In this document: piece by piece, positions 42,839 to 52,009 of the stretch
Numbering within the stretch: the stretch's first letter is position 1
How the letters are laid out: each line of letters opens with the position of its first letter
Origin: Vulcanococcus sp.
Lineage (GTDB): Bacteria > Cyanobacteriota > Cyanobacteriia > PCC-6307 > Cyanobiaceae
Reading direction: 5' to 3'
Length of the DNA: 64,000 nucleotides
NCBI GenBank assembly: GCA_019264575.1
Contig: JAHUZV010000024.1
Span: 372,001 to 436,000, forward strand
The notes under the pieces: model-generated
Seen by the model: only the letters and a program-made list of their open reading frames with translations
Told to the model about the DNA's origin: nothing
The model's database searches: none
Position numbers and translations under genes: made by a program

Positions 42839-43882
42839 GTGACGACCTCCGTGCTCCTGTGCGGTTACTACGGCGAGCACAACCTCGGAGACGATGCCCT
42901 GCTGGCTGCCCTACTGGCGCAGCTCCCGCCGTCGCTCACACCCTTGGTCACCGCGTTTGATCAAGAGCAGATCAGGCGGCAGCACGGCATTGCCAGCGTG
43001 AACCGCCGCAGCCTGCGCGCCGTGCTCGACGGCTTGAGCCGTTGCCGTGCCCTGGTGCTGGGTGGCGGCAGCCTGCTTCAAGACTCCACCAGCTTTCGCA
43101 GCCTTCTCTATTACGCGGCACTGATCATCGCCGCCCGCTTGCAGGGCAAGCCAGTGCTGCTCTGGGCTCAGGGGCTGGGGCCCTTGCGGCGCCGGCGCAG
43201 TCGTGCCCTGGTGCGTTGGCTGTTGCCGCTGGCCTCAGGCATCACCTGGCGCGATTCTGCTTCCGCGCAGTTATCGCGGCAGCTGGGTGTGGCGGCGCCC
43301 CATGGCACCGATGCGGTGTGGAGCCTGCCGCGGCAGCACTGGCTGGGGCTGGGAGGCCCGATCGTGGTGTGCTGGCGCCCCACCCCGCATCTGCAAAGCC
43401 AGGCCTGGAAGCCTTATCTCCAAGCCCTCGAGGATCTGGCGGAGCAGACCCAGCGCGAGGTGATCTGGCTGCCCTTCCACCGCGATCAGGATCAGTCGCT
43501 TTTCGATCAGTTGCAGCAGCAGGGGTTGGTGGGTGCCGCCCTGGCGCGGCGCAGCCGTGTGGTGGAGGCCACCACCCCCAGCGAAGCGATGGCCCTGTTC
43601 CGCAGTGCATCGCTGGTGCTGGCGATGCGGCTGCATGCCCTGATCCTGGCCGCCCTCGCCGGCAGCCCAGTGAGTGCCCTGAGCTATGACCCGAAGGTGC
43701 AGGCCTGTGCCACGGAGCTTGGCTGCAGCTGCATCGATCTGGCGGATGCTTCCCCTGCTGCAGCGGCTTTGCTGGGCAGTTGGCTGGAAGCCTTTGAGCA
43801 TCCGCCGGCCCTGGCCTCCCTGCAAGCGATGGCTCAAGCCACGGCCCTGCATCGCGCCTTGCTCACCACCCTCGAGGCCTGA
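42839..43882 (+). CDS. csaB: Polysaccharide pyruvyl transferase CsaB
   Basis: A 347-residue GT-B-like enzyme. It opens with LLCGYYGEHNLGDDALLAALL, the standard CsaB start, and has VLGGGSLLQD and the C-terminal MRLHALILAALAGSPVSALSYDPKV block. CsaB adds pyruvate ketals to envelope polysaccharide, which in other bacteria anchors SLH-domain proteins. GTG 42839 is preferred; GTG 42806 adds 11 residues not in the domain. It is four bases ahead of the dehydrogenase-like gene. Confidence 0.92.
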   Translation: MTTSVLLCGYYGEHNLGDDALLAALLAQLPPSLTPLVTAFDQEQIRRQHGIASVNRRSLRAVLDGLSRCRALVLGGGSLLQDSTSFRSLLYYAALIIAARLQGKPVLLWAQGLGPLRRRRSRALVRWLLPLASGITWRDSASAQLSRQLGVAAPHGTDAVWSLPRQHWLGLGGPIVVCWRPTPHLQSQAWKPYLQALEDLAEQTQREVIWLPFHRDQDQSLFDQLQQQGLVGAALARRSRVVEATTPSEAMALFRSASLVLAMRLHALILAALAGSPVSALSYDPKVQACATELGCSCIDLADASPAAAALLGSWLEAFEHPPALASLQAMAQATALHRALLTTLEA

Positions 43883-43885
43883 AGC

Positions 43886-44911
43886 ATGAAGGCGATCGGC
43901 TACAGCAGTGAGCGGATCAGTGCGGATGCCGACTGCTTGCTCGACATCACCCTGCCCGACCCCTCCCCTTTGGAGCACGATCTGCTGGTGGCCGTGGAGG
44001 CCGTGAGCGTGAATCCGGTGGATACCAAGGTGCGTCGCCGTGAGCAGCCCGCTTCCGGGGAGTGGCGTGTGCTGGGCTGGGATGCCGTGGGCACGGTGGT
44101 GTCGTGCGGGTCGGCTGTTCAGGGCTTTGTGCCTGGGGATCGGGTTTGGTACGCGGGGGCGCTGCAACGGCCTGGTTGCAACAGCAGCCTGCACTGCGTG
44201 GATCACCGTCTGGCGGCGCCCGCTCCCAAGAACCTCAGCGCGGCGCAAGCCGCTGCCCTCCCGCTCACGGCGATCACGGCCTGGGAGCTGCTCTTTGATC
44301 GTCTGAAGCTGCCACGCCGCGGGCAGAGCGATGAGCGCCAGAGCCTGCTGGTGGTAGGAGCGGCCGGCGGCGTTGGCTCGATCCTGGTGCAGTTGGTGCG
44401 CCAACTCACCGATCTCGAGCTCGTGGCCACCGCCTCCAGAGCCGAGAGCCAGGCCTGGCTTCGGGAGCTGGGGGTGGAGCATGTGGTGGATCACCACACT
44501 CCGCTGGCGGATCAACTGGCAAGGCTGTCCCTGCCGCCGCTGCGCTCGGTGATCAGCCTTACCCACACCGGTGATCACTTCCAGCAGCTGGTGGATCTGC
44601 TTGAGCCCCAGGGGGCGCTGGCGTTGATCGATGATCCGCCGCCCCATGCGATTGATGTGCTGGCTCTCAAACGCAAAAGCCTGTCGCTGCATTGGGAGTT
44701 GATGTTTACCCGTTCGCTGTTCGACACGCCGGATATGGCTCGCCAGGGCGAGCTGTTGGACGAGCTGGCTGCACTGGTGGAGGCTGGCCGGGTTCGCAGC
44801 ACCGCGCGCGCTTCGCTGGAGCCGATCAACGCCGCCCACTTGCAGGCGGCCCATCGTCAGCTGGAGAGCGGCACCACTGTCGGGAAGCTGGTGCTGAGCG
44901 GCTGGGCTTAG
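43886..44911 (+). CDS. Zinc-type alcohol dehydrogenase-like / quinone oxidoreductase
   Basis: A 341-residue MDR protein. The GroES-like part has VEAVSVNPVDTKVRRRE and GWDAVGTVV; the nucleotide fold has LLVVGAAGGVGSILVQL. The Cys/His zinc ligands of true alcohol dehydrogenases are missing, which fits the quinone-reductase-like 'ZADH' branch using NADPH. Substrate unknown. Start ATG 43886 lies four bases after the csaB stop, so co-transcription is likely. Confidence 0.88.
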   Translation: MKAIGYSSERISADADCLLDITLPDPSPLEHDLLVAVEAVSVNPVDTKVRRREQPASGEWRVLGWDAVGTVVSCGSAVQGFVPGDRVWYAGALQRPGCNSSLHCVDHRLAAPAPKNLSAAQAAALPLTAITAWELLFDRLKLPRRGQSDERQSLLVVGAAGGVGSILVQLVRQLTDLELVATASRAESQAWLRELGVEHVVDHHTPLADQLARLSLPPLRSVISLTHTGDHFQQLVDLLEPQGALALIDDPPPHAIDVLALKRKSLSLHWELMFTRSLFDTPDMARQGELLDELAALVEAGRVRSTARASLEPINAAHLQAAHRQLESGTTVGKLVLSGWA

Positions 44912-45001
44912 CGGCTTCACCCAAAACGGCATCCCCGCGCAGCGGCCAAACCGTTGCATTGCCTACCGAAGCAGGGCTGCTGCAACTGGTGAACTGGCTT
45001 C

Positions 45002-45913
45002 ATGAGCAGTTCCCACCTGATCCCACGCCAACGCCTGGCGCAGCTGAACCAGCTGCAGGACCGACCTGCCTGGTTCCAGCTCAGTGCCCATCTGCTGGTG
45101 ATCGTGGTGGCTGGGGTGCTCTGGCGTCTGCCGGAGTTGTCCTGGTGGTTGCGGTTGCCCTGCCTGCTGCTGAGTGGGGTAGGCCTAGCCACCTGCTTCG
45201 CGGGCCTGCACGAGTGCTGCCATCGCACGGCCTTCCGCTCCAAAACCATCAACGACCGTGTGGCCTGGTTGATGGGGCTCTTCAGCTTCTACAACGCCAC
45301 CTTTTATCGCCGCTATCACCAGTGGCATCACCGCTTCACCCATCAGCCCGGCCTGGATCCGGAGCTCGATGACCCCGTTCCCACCACGCTGCTCAGCTAC
45401 GCCCTGGAAATCAGTGGCATCACCTGGTGGATCGGCAAACTTCGCGGTTATCAGCGGCTGCTGTTTGGGGATCTCTCTCAACTTCCCTATCTGAGCCCTG
45501 AGCTGATTCCTCAGGTGCGCCGCTCGGTGCGGCTGCAATTCCTGGTGTACGCGTTCGCGTTGGCTGCATCGCTCTGGCAGGGCAATGGCTTTCTGCTGTG
45601 GTCGTGGCTGTTGCCCCTGGCTGTGGGACAACCGTTTCTGCGGGTGTTTCTGCTGGCAGAGCACAGCGGCTGCAGCTTCAGTGCTGATGGCCTTGCCAAC
45701 ACCCGCACCACACTCACCATTGCGCCGGTGCGCTGGTTGATGTGGAACATGCCGTTCCACGCCGAGCATCACCTCTACCCTTCGCTGCCGTTCCACGCCC
45801 TCGCGCAGGCACACCTGGAGCTGGCGCCTCAGCTGCAGCATCTCGACCACGGCTACCTCGCCGTGCATCGCCAACTGCTTCAGCGGTTGCCCAGCCTCGC
45901 CCCGACGGCATGA
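45002..45913 (+). CDS. Membrane fatty acid desaturase family protein
   Basis: A 303-residue membrane di-iron enzyme. The three His boxes are present: HECCHR (near 71), HQWHH (near 107) and HAEHH (near 257), along with further His and hydrophobic helices. Spacing matches the omega-desaturase/beta-carotene-hydroxylase superfamily. Box 1 HECCHRTAF resembles fatty acid desaturase-like proteins more than CrtR. It ends with ATGA overlap on the following MetX-like gene. About 90 bases upstream hold no other feature. Confidence 0.86.
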   Translation: MSSSHLIPRQRLAQLNQLQDRPAWFQLSAHLLVIVVAGVLWRLPELSWWLRLPCLLLSGVGLATCFAGLHECCHRTAFRSKTINDRVAWLMGLFSFYNATFYRRYHQWHHRFTHQPGLDPELDDPVPTTLLSYALEISGITWWIGKLRGYQRLLFGDLSQLPYLSPELIPQVRRSVRLQFLVYAFALAASLWQGNGFLLWSWLLPLAVGQPFLRVFLLAEHSGCSFSADGLANTRTTLTIAPVRWLMWNMPFHAEHHLYPSLPFHALAQAHLELAPQLQHLDHGYLAVHRQLLQRLPSLAPTA

Positions 45914-46890
45914 GCGCTGCTCAACATCGGCACTTTGCCCTCGGCTCGGTGCCCCTCCAATGCGGCCGCCGCATTGACGACGCTCACATCGGCTACGTGC
46001 AGATCGGCGAGCTGAATCGTGATCGCACCAATCTGGTGCTCATCCCCACCTCCTATGGCGCCAGGCCTCTGGATCTGGCCTGGTTGGCGGGGCCGGTGCT
46101 GGATCCATCGCGATGGTGCATCGTGATCGCCGGCATGTTCGGCAACGGTGATTCCACTAGCCCCAGCCACGGCCAGATGGGCCTGGCGGAGCAAGGCTGG
46201 CTCGTGCAGCACCGCGACAATGTCGCGGCCCAGCGCCGGTTTTTGGCCGAATGCTTCGGGGTGGAGACCCTGCCGCTGATCTTCGGCTGGTCGATGGGCG
46301 CGCAGCAGGCCTACCAGTGGGGCGTCGATCATCCCGACCAGGTGCAGCGGCTGTGCTGCGTCTGCGGCACCAGCCGCACCTCACCCCATAACCGTCTGTT
46401 CTGCCTCAGCCTGCGCCAGGCCCTCACGGCCGATGCCAGTTGGACCGGATCGGGTTTCGATGGGGTGCCGGAGCAGGGGCTGCGCACCTATGCGCTGATC
46501 TATGCGAGCTGGGCTGCCTCCCAACCGTTCTTCAAAACTCTCGAGCAGCCGGTGGAAGAGCACGTGGAGCAGCAGTGGCTGCCCAATTACCGCCGCCACG
46601 ACCCTCGCGATCTGATCGCCATGCTCGATACGTGGCTTGCCCACGACGTGGCATCCGACGGAGACCTTGCGGCAACGCTGGCTGGGATTCAGGCCCGCAC
46701 TGCTGTTGTGGCCTGCAACCGCGACCTCTACTTCACGGTGGACGACATGGCCGCCGACGCCGCTGCGATTCCCGGCGCTCAATTCCATGTGATCGATTCG
46801 CTGCTCGGTCATCGCGCGGGCAATCCTCACAGCAGCCCTGCTGAGCAGCAGCACCTGCGCCGAATCGTGGATCAGCTGCTCGACAGCTGA
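45910..46890 (+). CDS. Alpha/beta hydrolase related to homoserine O-acetyltransferase (MetX-like)
   Basis: A 326-residue protein with the MetX-family layout. The nucleophile elbow is GWSMGAQQAYQWG (Ser128) and the late His is in SLLGHRAGNP; the DSTSPSH region lines the oxyanion hole. True homoserine transacetylases have GGSLGGMQ-like elbows and a more complete substrate pocket, so the substrate is uncertain. It overlaps the desaturase stop by 4 bases and is 13 bases upstream of the GlnT-like gene, suggesting a shared pathway. Confidence 0.83.
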   Translation: MSAAQHRHFALGSVPLQCGRRIDDAHIGYVQIGELNRDRTNLVLIPTSYGARPLDLAWLAGPVLDPSRWCIVIAGMFGNGDSTSPSHGQMGLAEQGWLVQHRDNVAAQRRFLAECFGVETLPLIFGWSMGAQQAYQWGVDHPDQVQRLCCVCGTSRTSPHNRLFCLSLRQALTADASWTGSGFDGVPEQGLRTYALIYASWAASQPFFKTLEQPVEEHVEQQWLPNYRRHDPRDLIAMLDTWLAHDVASDGDLAATLAGIQARTAVVACNRDLYFTVDDMAADAAAIPGAQFHVIDSLLGHRAGNPHSSPAEQQHLRRIVDQLLDS

Positions 46891-46903
46891 CCGCCAGACC
46901 TCC

Positions 46904-48205
46904 ATGACCGATCTGCTCAGCCTTGCCCGTGAGAGTGCCGTTCGCTTTTTGCTGTTCTCCTTCACCGATCTGTTCGGGATTCAGCGGGCCAAGTTGGTTC
47001 CCTTAGCTGCGGTTGCCGGGATGAGCCGCGAGGGGGCGGGTTTTGCTGGTTTTGCCGCTTGGCTTGAGCTCAGCCCCGCTGATGGTGATGTGATGGCGAT
47101 TCCCGATCCCCGCAGCTTCACGCCCTTGCCGTGGCAGAGCGATGTGGCCTGGGTCGCCACCGAACTCACGCTCAACGGCGAGCCGATGGAGCAATGTCCG
47201 CGGCGGGTGCTGCAGCGCCAGATCCAGCGGTCTGCAGCGCTCGGCTACCAGCTGCGCAGCGGCGTGGAGGCGGAATTTTTTCTGTTGGATCCCAGTGGCG
47301 ATGCCGTCGCTGATCGCGCCGATACCCAGGAGAAACCCTGTTACGACCAGCTGGCCCTGATGCGCCGCTATCCGCTGGTGTCAGCCCTGATGGATGGCAT
47401 GGAGCAGCTGGGGTGGGGGCCCTATCAGGCTGATCACGAAGACGCCAACGGCCAGTTCGAACTCAACTGGACCTATGCCGATGCGCTCACCACCGCTGAT
47501 CGCCATGCTTTTTTCAAGGTGATGGTGAAGTCGCTGGCGGAGCGGGAGGGGTTGCGGGCTTCATTCATGCCCAAACCGTTTCAGCAGCTCACCGGTAATG
47601 GCTGCCACACCCACCTCTCGCTCTGGGACCAAGCCGGCCGCAACGCCTTTCACGATCCCGCCGGAGACCTGGGGCTCTCCGCTCTCGCCTATCACTTCCT
47701 GGCTGGACTGCTGCACCATGCCCCGGCGCTGGCCTGCCTCACCAATCCCACGGTGAACAGCTACCGGCGGCTGGCGGCGCCTCCCACCGCCTCCGGTTCC
47801 ACCTGGAGCCCTGGCGGCATCAGCTATTGCGGCAACAACCGCACCCACATGGTGCGGATCCCGGATGATCAGCGGTTGGAACTGCGGCTACCGGATGGCG
47901 CAGCCCATCCCTACCTGCTGCAGGCCGCCGTGCTGGCGGCGGGGCTTGATGGCATTGAGCGCCAGCTGGATCCCGGCCCGCGTCATGACAACGACAACTA
48001 CGCCGATCCCTTGCCGGATGGCGCCTTTGGCCGATTGCCGCGGGATCTGGGGGAAGCGCTCGATGCCTTCGCCGCTGATCAGCCGTTGCGGAGCGGCCTT
48101 GGCGAAGGCTTCTGCGTGGCGTATCAACAGCTGCGCCGTCGCCAGTGGGGCCGGTTTCGAGCGCAGCTCACCGATTGGGAGCGCCAGGTAGGGCTGGAAG
48201 GCTGA
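46904..48205 (+). CDS. glnT: Type III glutamate-ammonia ligase-like (GlnT / gamma-glutamylmethylamide synthetase-like)
   Basis: A 433-residue protein of the glutamine synthetase superfamily. Metal and substrate residues are seen in GVEAEFFLLD, the ANGQFELNW element and TGNGCHTHLSLWD. The short N-terminal beta-grasp FSFTDLFGIQRAKLVP fits the GlnT type, which ligates glutamate to ammonia or an amine such as methylamine. Main nitrogen assimilation normally uses GlnA or GlnN, so an alternative amine or acid substrate is likely. A weak hairpin (48206-48220, ACCGCC/GGCGGT) follows. Confidence 0.87.
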   Translation: MTDLLSLARESAVRFLLFSFTDLFGIQRAKLVPLAAVAGMSREGAGFAGFAAWLELSPADGDVMAIPDPRSFTPLPWQSDVAWVATELTLNGEPMEQCPRRVLQRQIQRSAALGYQLRSGVEAEFFLLDPSGDAVADRADTQEKPCYDQLALMRRYPLVSALMDGMEQLGWGPYQADHEDANGQFELNWTYADALTTADRHAFFKVMVKSLAEREGLRASFMPKPFQQLTGNGCHTHLSLWDQAGRNAFHDPAGDLGLSALAYHFLAGLLHHAPALACLTNPTVNSYRRLAAPPTASGSTWSPGGISYCGNNRTHMVRIPDDQRLELRLPDGAAHPYLLQAAVLAAGLDGIERQLDPGPRHDNDNYADPLPDGAFGRLPRDLGEALDAFAADQPLRSGLGEGFCVAYQQLRRRQWGRFRAQLTDWERQVGLEG

Positions 48206-48287
48206 ACCGCCAGCGGCGGTATTTCTACCGATGGTGCCCGCCTGATCGCCACGCGACGCTCTGGCCGTTGGTAGCTCGGCGTACAGC

Positions 48288-48467
48288 ATGGCCTCTCAAC
48301 CGGTGCTGATCGGTGCCCTCGGTGGCACGATTCACCAGCTCAAAGCCAGTGGCGGCGAGCTGTTTCAGGTGTGCTTCCAGGGCACCTGCCTCTACTGCGA
48401 CAGCTTGCATGTGGGTATGGCGCACCTCAATCGCATGGAGCGTGCTACCAGGAAAGAAGCGGCCTGA
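48288..48467 (+). CDS. Small Cys-rich hypothetical protein
   Basis: A 59-residue protein from ATG 48288. Three closely spaced Cys (FQVCFQGTCLYC) are followed by a His-rich segment (DSLHVGMAHLNRM) and a basic tail. The Cys/His set could hold metal or be modified. It lies between glnT and the C39-like peptidase, with only six bases before the latter. It may be a partner or substrate of that peptidase, but no leader motif such as GG is visible. Confidence 0.58.
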   Translation: MASQPVLIGALGGTIHQLKASGGELFQVCFQGTCLYCDSLHVGMAHLNRMERATRKEAA

Positions 48468-48473
48468 AGGCCA

Positions 48474-49064
48474 ATGACTCTCTCCACCGGGCAGCGTCTG
48501 CTGCTGCCCGTGCGCCAGTACTACGTGCAGACCGATAGCCGGATCCCCGGCCAGGCCTATCGCATGTGCTTTTCCAGCACCTGTGCTATGGCGGTGAAGT
48601 ATCTGCGGCCGGATGCCCTCAAGGGCTCCAACGCTGACGACACCTACCTGCACACCCTGCGCCGCTACGGCGACACCACCTCAGCCCAGGCGCAGATTCA
48701 GGCCTGCGCTGATTACGGGGTGATCGCTCGCTACCGCACCAACGGAGATCGCGCCCTCCTGGAGGCTGAGCTGAAGGCCGGCTATCCCGTGGGCACGGGC
48801 TTTCTGCACCATGGGCCCTCCTCGGCTCCCCGCGGCGGCGGCCACTGGATTTTGGCGGTGGGGTTCGAGCCGGGGGCTGGGATCTTCAACGATCCCTACG
48901 GCGAACTCGACAACGTCAATGGTGGCTATGTGCGGGTGGGATCCGGCGGCCACAACGTGGCCTACAGCTGGCGCCACTGGCTGCCGCGCTGGGAGGTGGA
49001 GGGCACCGGTAGCGGCTGGCTGATGACCTTCAGGCGCTCGGATGGTCTGCCGCCAGCTGCTTGA
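48474..49064 (+). CDS. C39-like cysteine peptidase domain protein
   Basis: A 196-residue protein with the papain-like C39 pattern. The nucleophile is probably Cys32 in MCFSSTCAMAVKYL, which corresponds to CGPTSLAM; His in GGGHWILAVGF and Asn/Asp in FNDPYGEL complete the triad. No ABC or membrane part is fused, and no signal peptide is seen, so it may act in the cytoplasm or travel by other means. Its 3' end overlaps the convergent peroxiredoxin by 35 bases. Confidence 0.8.
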   Translation: MTLSTGQRLLLPVRQYYVQTDSRIPGQAYRMCFSSTCAMAVKYLRPDALKGSNADDTYLHTLRRYGDTTSAQAQIQACADYGVIARYRTNGDRALLEAELKAGYPVGTGFLHHGPSSAPRGGGHWILAVGFEPGAGIFNDPYGELDNVNGGYVRVGSGGHNVAYSWRHWLPRWEVEGTGSGWLMTFRRSDGLPPAA

Positions 49065-49602
49065 GGCTGGCGAGCACGTCCTGGCTGTGACCGCTGGGTC
49101 GCACCGCCACCCATGTTTCCCGCAGTACCCCCTGGGGATCGATCAGAAACGTATGGCGCTGCGAGAAGGGCGAAATCCAGCTCCCATAGGCCTTGCTCAC
49201 GGACCCGCCGGGATCGGAGAGCAGCGGGTAGGCCAGCGCTTCGCTGCCGCAGAACTCGGCGTGGGATTCGGCGCTATCGGCACTGACGCCGACCACTTCG
49301 GCGCCGGCCTGATGGAACGCCTCGATATCGCGCTGGAAGCCGCGCGCCTCGATCGTGCAGCCTTCGGTGAAATCGCGCGGATAGAAGTAGAGCACCAGCC
49401 AGCGACCGGCAAAGTCGCTCAGGCTGCGCTCAGCGGCCTCAGCTTCCCCACTGCTGCTGGGCACCACCCCTTGCAGCGTGAAATCGGGAGCGGGTTGATC
49501 GATTTCGGGCAGAACCCCACCAAGGCAAAGGGCCTGCCGGGGTAAACCCAGCAGGCCCAATGCGGCGATGGAGAGCCCGCTCAGAACTTGGCGGCGCTGC
49601 AT
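49030..49602 (-). CDS. Peroxiredoxin Q / BCP family with signal peptide
   Basis: A 190-residue peroxiredoxin. The peroxidatic Cys82 is in FYPRDFTEGCTIEA, the expected PxxxTxxC. The resolving Cys five residues later typical of E. coli BCP is absent; Cys118 (FCGSEA) is a candidate. The N-terminus RRQVLSGLSIAALGLLGLP is a Tat-like signal, so the protein likely acts in the lumen or periplasm. The ATG at 49602 lies 12 bases past the rpmB stop. Confidence 0.88.
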   Translation of the reverse strand: MQRRQVLSGLSIAALGLLGLPRQALCLGGVLPEIDQPAPDFTLQGVVPSSSGEAEAAERSLSDFAGRWLVLYFYPRDFTEGCTIEARGFQRDIEAFHQAGAEVVGVSADSAESHAEFCGSEALAYPLLSDPGGSVSKAYGSWISPFSQRHTFLIDPQGVLRETWVAVRPSGHSQDVLASLKQLAADHPSA

Positions 49603-49613
49603 CGTGAAAGGCT

Positions 49614-49850
49614 TCAGATCTTGGCCAGGTTGATGCCGAGTTCCTTGGCGTAGGCGCCGAGACCCTTCTTCTGGATGGTCTTGAGGGCGCGGGTGGACAC
49701 ACGCAGCTTCACGAAGCGGTTGCCTTCGGCCCACCAGAGGCGGCGCTCCTGGAGGTTCACCTGCTGGAGCTTCTTAGTCCGCACGTGGGAGTGGGACACG
49801 GCCATGCCGTTGTTGGCGCGCTTGCCGGTGAGTTGGCAGACCCGGGACAT
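49614..49850 (-). CDS. rpmB: 50S ribosomal protein L28
   Basis: A 78-residue basic ribosomal protein. It begins [21 protein letters not shown] and continues with [17 protein letters not shown], the standard bL28 form with a Cys near the start. The ATG at 49850 is used; the frame upstream is not L28-like. Genes downstream include a peroxiredoxin in the same direction, 11 bases away. Confidence 0.96.
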   Translation of the reverse strand: MSRVCQLTGKRANNGMAVSHSHVRTKKLQQVNLQERRLWWAEGNRFVKLRVSTRALKTIQKKGLGAYAKELGINLAKI

Positions 49851-49910
49851 GACCGACCGTTCAAAGGATGTTGACGACTCGACTCCGCTTGGAGCCAAGG
49901 CAAAAGCTTA

Positions 49911-50960
49911 TCAGTCGGGCTTCTCCCCCACCATCTGAAGGGTTCGTGTGGGAAACGCGAAGGCAATCCCTTCACGGGCAAAGCAGCGCATGATCTCGAG
50001 GTTGATGCGTTGTTGCACATCCATCGCGCGGTTGAAATCGTTGGTTGGCACGTAATACACCAACTCGAAATCAAGGCTGCTGTCGTTGAAGGCCACGAAA
50101 TGGCAGCGATCAAAGCTGGCGTCAGCGCCGGATTTCACGATGGTTTCGAGCATCGCCGGGATGCGCTGCAACTGCTCCACAGGCGTGTCGTAACAGACCC
50201 CCAGACGCACGATCAGGCGCCGCCGCTGCATCTCGCCGAAATTCGCAACCACAGCCCCCGTGAGGGCGCTATTGCTCATCACGATGGCCTCACCGTTGAT
50301 GCTGCGCAGGCGGGTGCTCCGAACACCCACCTTCTCCACGGTCCCCCACGACTGACCGACCTGGATCAGCTGGCCTGGTTGAAACGGTTTGTCCAGCAGG
50401 ATCGTGATGTATTCAAAAAACTGTGAAACCGGTTCCTTCAGGGCCAGGCCGGCGCCGATGCCACCGGCGCTGAGCAGGGCCCAGATCGCGGCCATCTGCA
50501 CACCGATGTTCTGGAGATAGAACACCGCACCCACGCACCACACCAACGCTTTGAGCATCGGTGCCAGCGAGCGGATCAGGTTGGCTACCTCTGCGTCGCC
50601 GGCGTGTTGGGCCCAGCGCTGCAGCAGCCGTAGACCGATGCGGTTCACCAGCCGCACGATCAGCACCGACAGGATCAGCTTGGCCAAGCCGAACACCACC
50701 CGGTCGCTGCTGGCATTCGTGGGCAGGATCTGCCAGGCCAGGCTGGCGCTGAGCACCCAGGCCATCGGTGGAATCGTGTCCACCAGCACGGTTGCCACGA
50801 GATCGTCGCCAGCCAGGCTGTTGCGCCGGATGACCCGGCTGGTGGCGCGCTGCACCAGCTTGGCCAGCAGCATTCCCAGCAAGCCGCCCCCTGCCAGCGT
50901 CAGCAGGGCTGGGAGAACGGAGCTGACGGGCATGGGCATGGCCATGGTGGGCGTGTTCAC
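49911..50960 (-). CDS. Small-conductance mechanosensitive channel MscS family
   Basis: A 349-residue protein with four or five N-terminal helices and the MscS core: LLSAGGIGAGLALKEPVSQFFEYI then DKPFQPGQLIQVGQSWGTVEKVGVRSTRLRS. The C-terminal cytoplasmic cage is complete. GTG 50960 is chosen because it forms a GTGA overlap with the ABC ATPase stop; an ATG at 50945 is the alternative. This coupling puts the solute-release channel in one transcription unit with an uptake system. Confidence 0.9.
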   Translation of the reverse strand: MNTPTMAMPMPVSSVLPALLTLAGGGLLGMLLAKLVQRATSRVIRRNSLAGDDLVATVLVDTIPPMAWVLSASLAWQILPTNASSDRVVFGLAKLILSVLIVRLVNRIGLRLLQRWAQHAGDAEVANLIRSLAPMLKALVWCVGAVFYLQNIGVQMAAIWALLSAGGIGAGLALKEPVSQFFEYITILLDKPFQPGQLIQVGQSWGTVEKVGVRSTRLRSINGEAIVMSNSALTGAVVANFGEMQRRRLIVRLGVCYDTPVEQLQRIPAMLETIVKSGADASFDRCHFVAFNDSSLDFELVYYVPTNDFNRAMDVQQRINLEIMRCFAREGIAFAFPTRTLQMVGEKPD

Positions 50961-52009
50961 TCGGTGTGCGGAGTGTTTGAGCCTGGCAGCCGCTCGCCGC
51001 TGCGGGCGTCAAAACGCAGCGCGTCCGCCTGGCGCCAGCGCACCTGCAGAGCCGAGCTGATCGGCGCCTCACGGCTCAACACCCTGAGAGTTCCCTGCTC
51101 AGCGCACTGCACGTGGCTGATCACACGATCCCCCAACCATTCCCGGTGGCTGAGCTGCCCCTCCAGGGCCTCCCACCCCTGAGGCACCGGGCTGCCCGCG
51201 TCCGTTAGTTCCAGTAGCTCCGGCCGCAAGCCCAGCTGCGTCGTGCCCCGCTCGATCAGGTTGACGGTGGGGCTACCGAGGAAGCGGGCGACAAAGCGAT
51301 TGGCAGGATCTCGGTAGAGCCGTTCGGCCGTTCCCAGCTGCTGCAGACGGCCTTCGCGCAACACGACGATCCGATCTGCCAAACCCATGGCCTCGTGCTG
51401 ATCGTGGGTCACGTACACCACCGGAACGCCCGTGCTGCGCAGCAGGGTGCGCAACTCGGCGCGCAGGTTGTCGCGCAGCTGGGCATCGAGATTGCTCATC
51501 GGTTCATCCAGCAGAAACAGGGCCGGCCGGCGGATCAGCGCCCGCGCCAGGGCCACCCGTTGGCGCTGCCCGCCCGAGAGCTCGGCCGGTTTGCGCTGGC
51601 GCAGCCCCTCCAGCTGCATTAGGGCGAGCACCTGATCCAGGTCTCGCTGGATCTCTGCCCGGCCCATGCCCCGCAGCTCCATACCGAGGCTGAGGTTGCG
51701 CTCCACGCTGAGGTGCGGAAACAGCGCGTAGCTCTGAAACACCATCGCCACCTGTCGCTCCGCTGGCGGCAGCGCAGTGATGTTGCGCCCGCCCAGCTGG
51801 ATCTCGCCTGAGCTGGCGGGATCGAGCCCGGCGATCAGCCGCAGGGTGCTGCTCTTGCCGCAGCCGCTGGGGCCAAGCAGCGCCAGGATTTCTCCCGGCG
51901 CCACCGTGAGGCTCAGCTGATCCACGAGCGTGTGGCTGCCCACCCGGCGGCTGAGCTGACGCAGCTTCAGGCCTTGGAAGCCATCACCAGCAGACATGGG
52001 GCCGCTCAT
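50957..52009 (-). CDS. ABC transporter ATPase, MalK/UgpC (CUT1) type
   Basis: A 350-residue ATPase: Walker [11 protein letters not shown]-loop VFQSYALFPHL, signature LSGGQRQRVALARAL, Walker B FLLDEPMSNLD, and a C-terminal TOBE-like regulatory domain. It drives carbohydrate or compatible-solute uptake with the two permeases upstream. The set resembles the cyanobacterial glucosylglycerol system GgtABCD, in which GgtA is the ATPase, but sequence alone does not fix the substrate. It overlaps the permease stop by 4 bases. Confidence 0.9.
   Translation of the reverse strand: MSGPMSAGDGFQGLKLRQLSRRVGSHTLVDQLSLTVAPGEILALLGPSGCGKSSTLRLIAGLDPASSGEIQLGGRNITALPPAERQVAMVFQSYALFPHLSVERNLSLGMELRGMGRAEIQRDLDQVLALMQLEGLRQRKPAELSGGQRQRVALARALIRRPALFLLDEPMSNLDAQLRDNLRAELRTLLRSTGVPVVYVTHDQHEAMGLADRIVVLREGRLQQLGTAERLYRDPANRFVARFLGSPTVNLIERGTTQLGLRPELLELTDAGSPVPQGWEALEGQLSHREWLGDRVISHVQCAEQGTLRVLSREAPISSALQVRWRQADALRFDARSGERLPGSNTPHTE

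Noticed and set aside
43271..44959. Minus-strand open frame of 562 residues across csaB and the dehydrogenase-like gene
   Set aside because: It spans the junction of two clearly real plus-strand genes and reads as Gln/His/Arg-rich shadow.
48206..48226. ACCGCC/GGCGGT hairpin after glnT
   Set aside because: Only six base pairs and followed by ATTTCT; too weak to list as a terminator.
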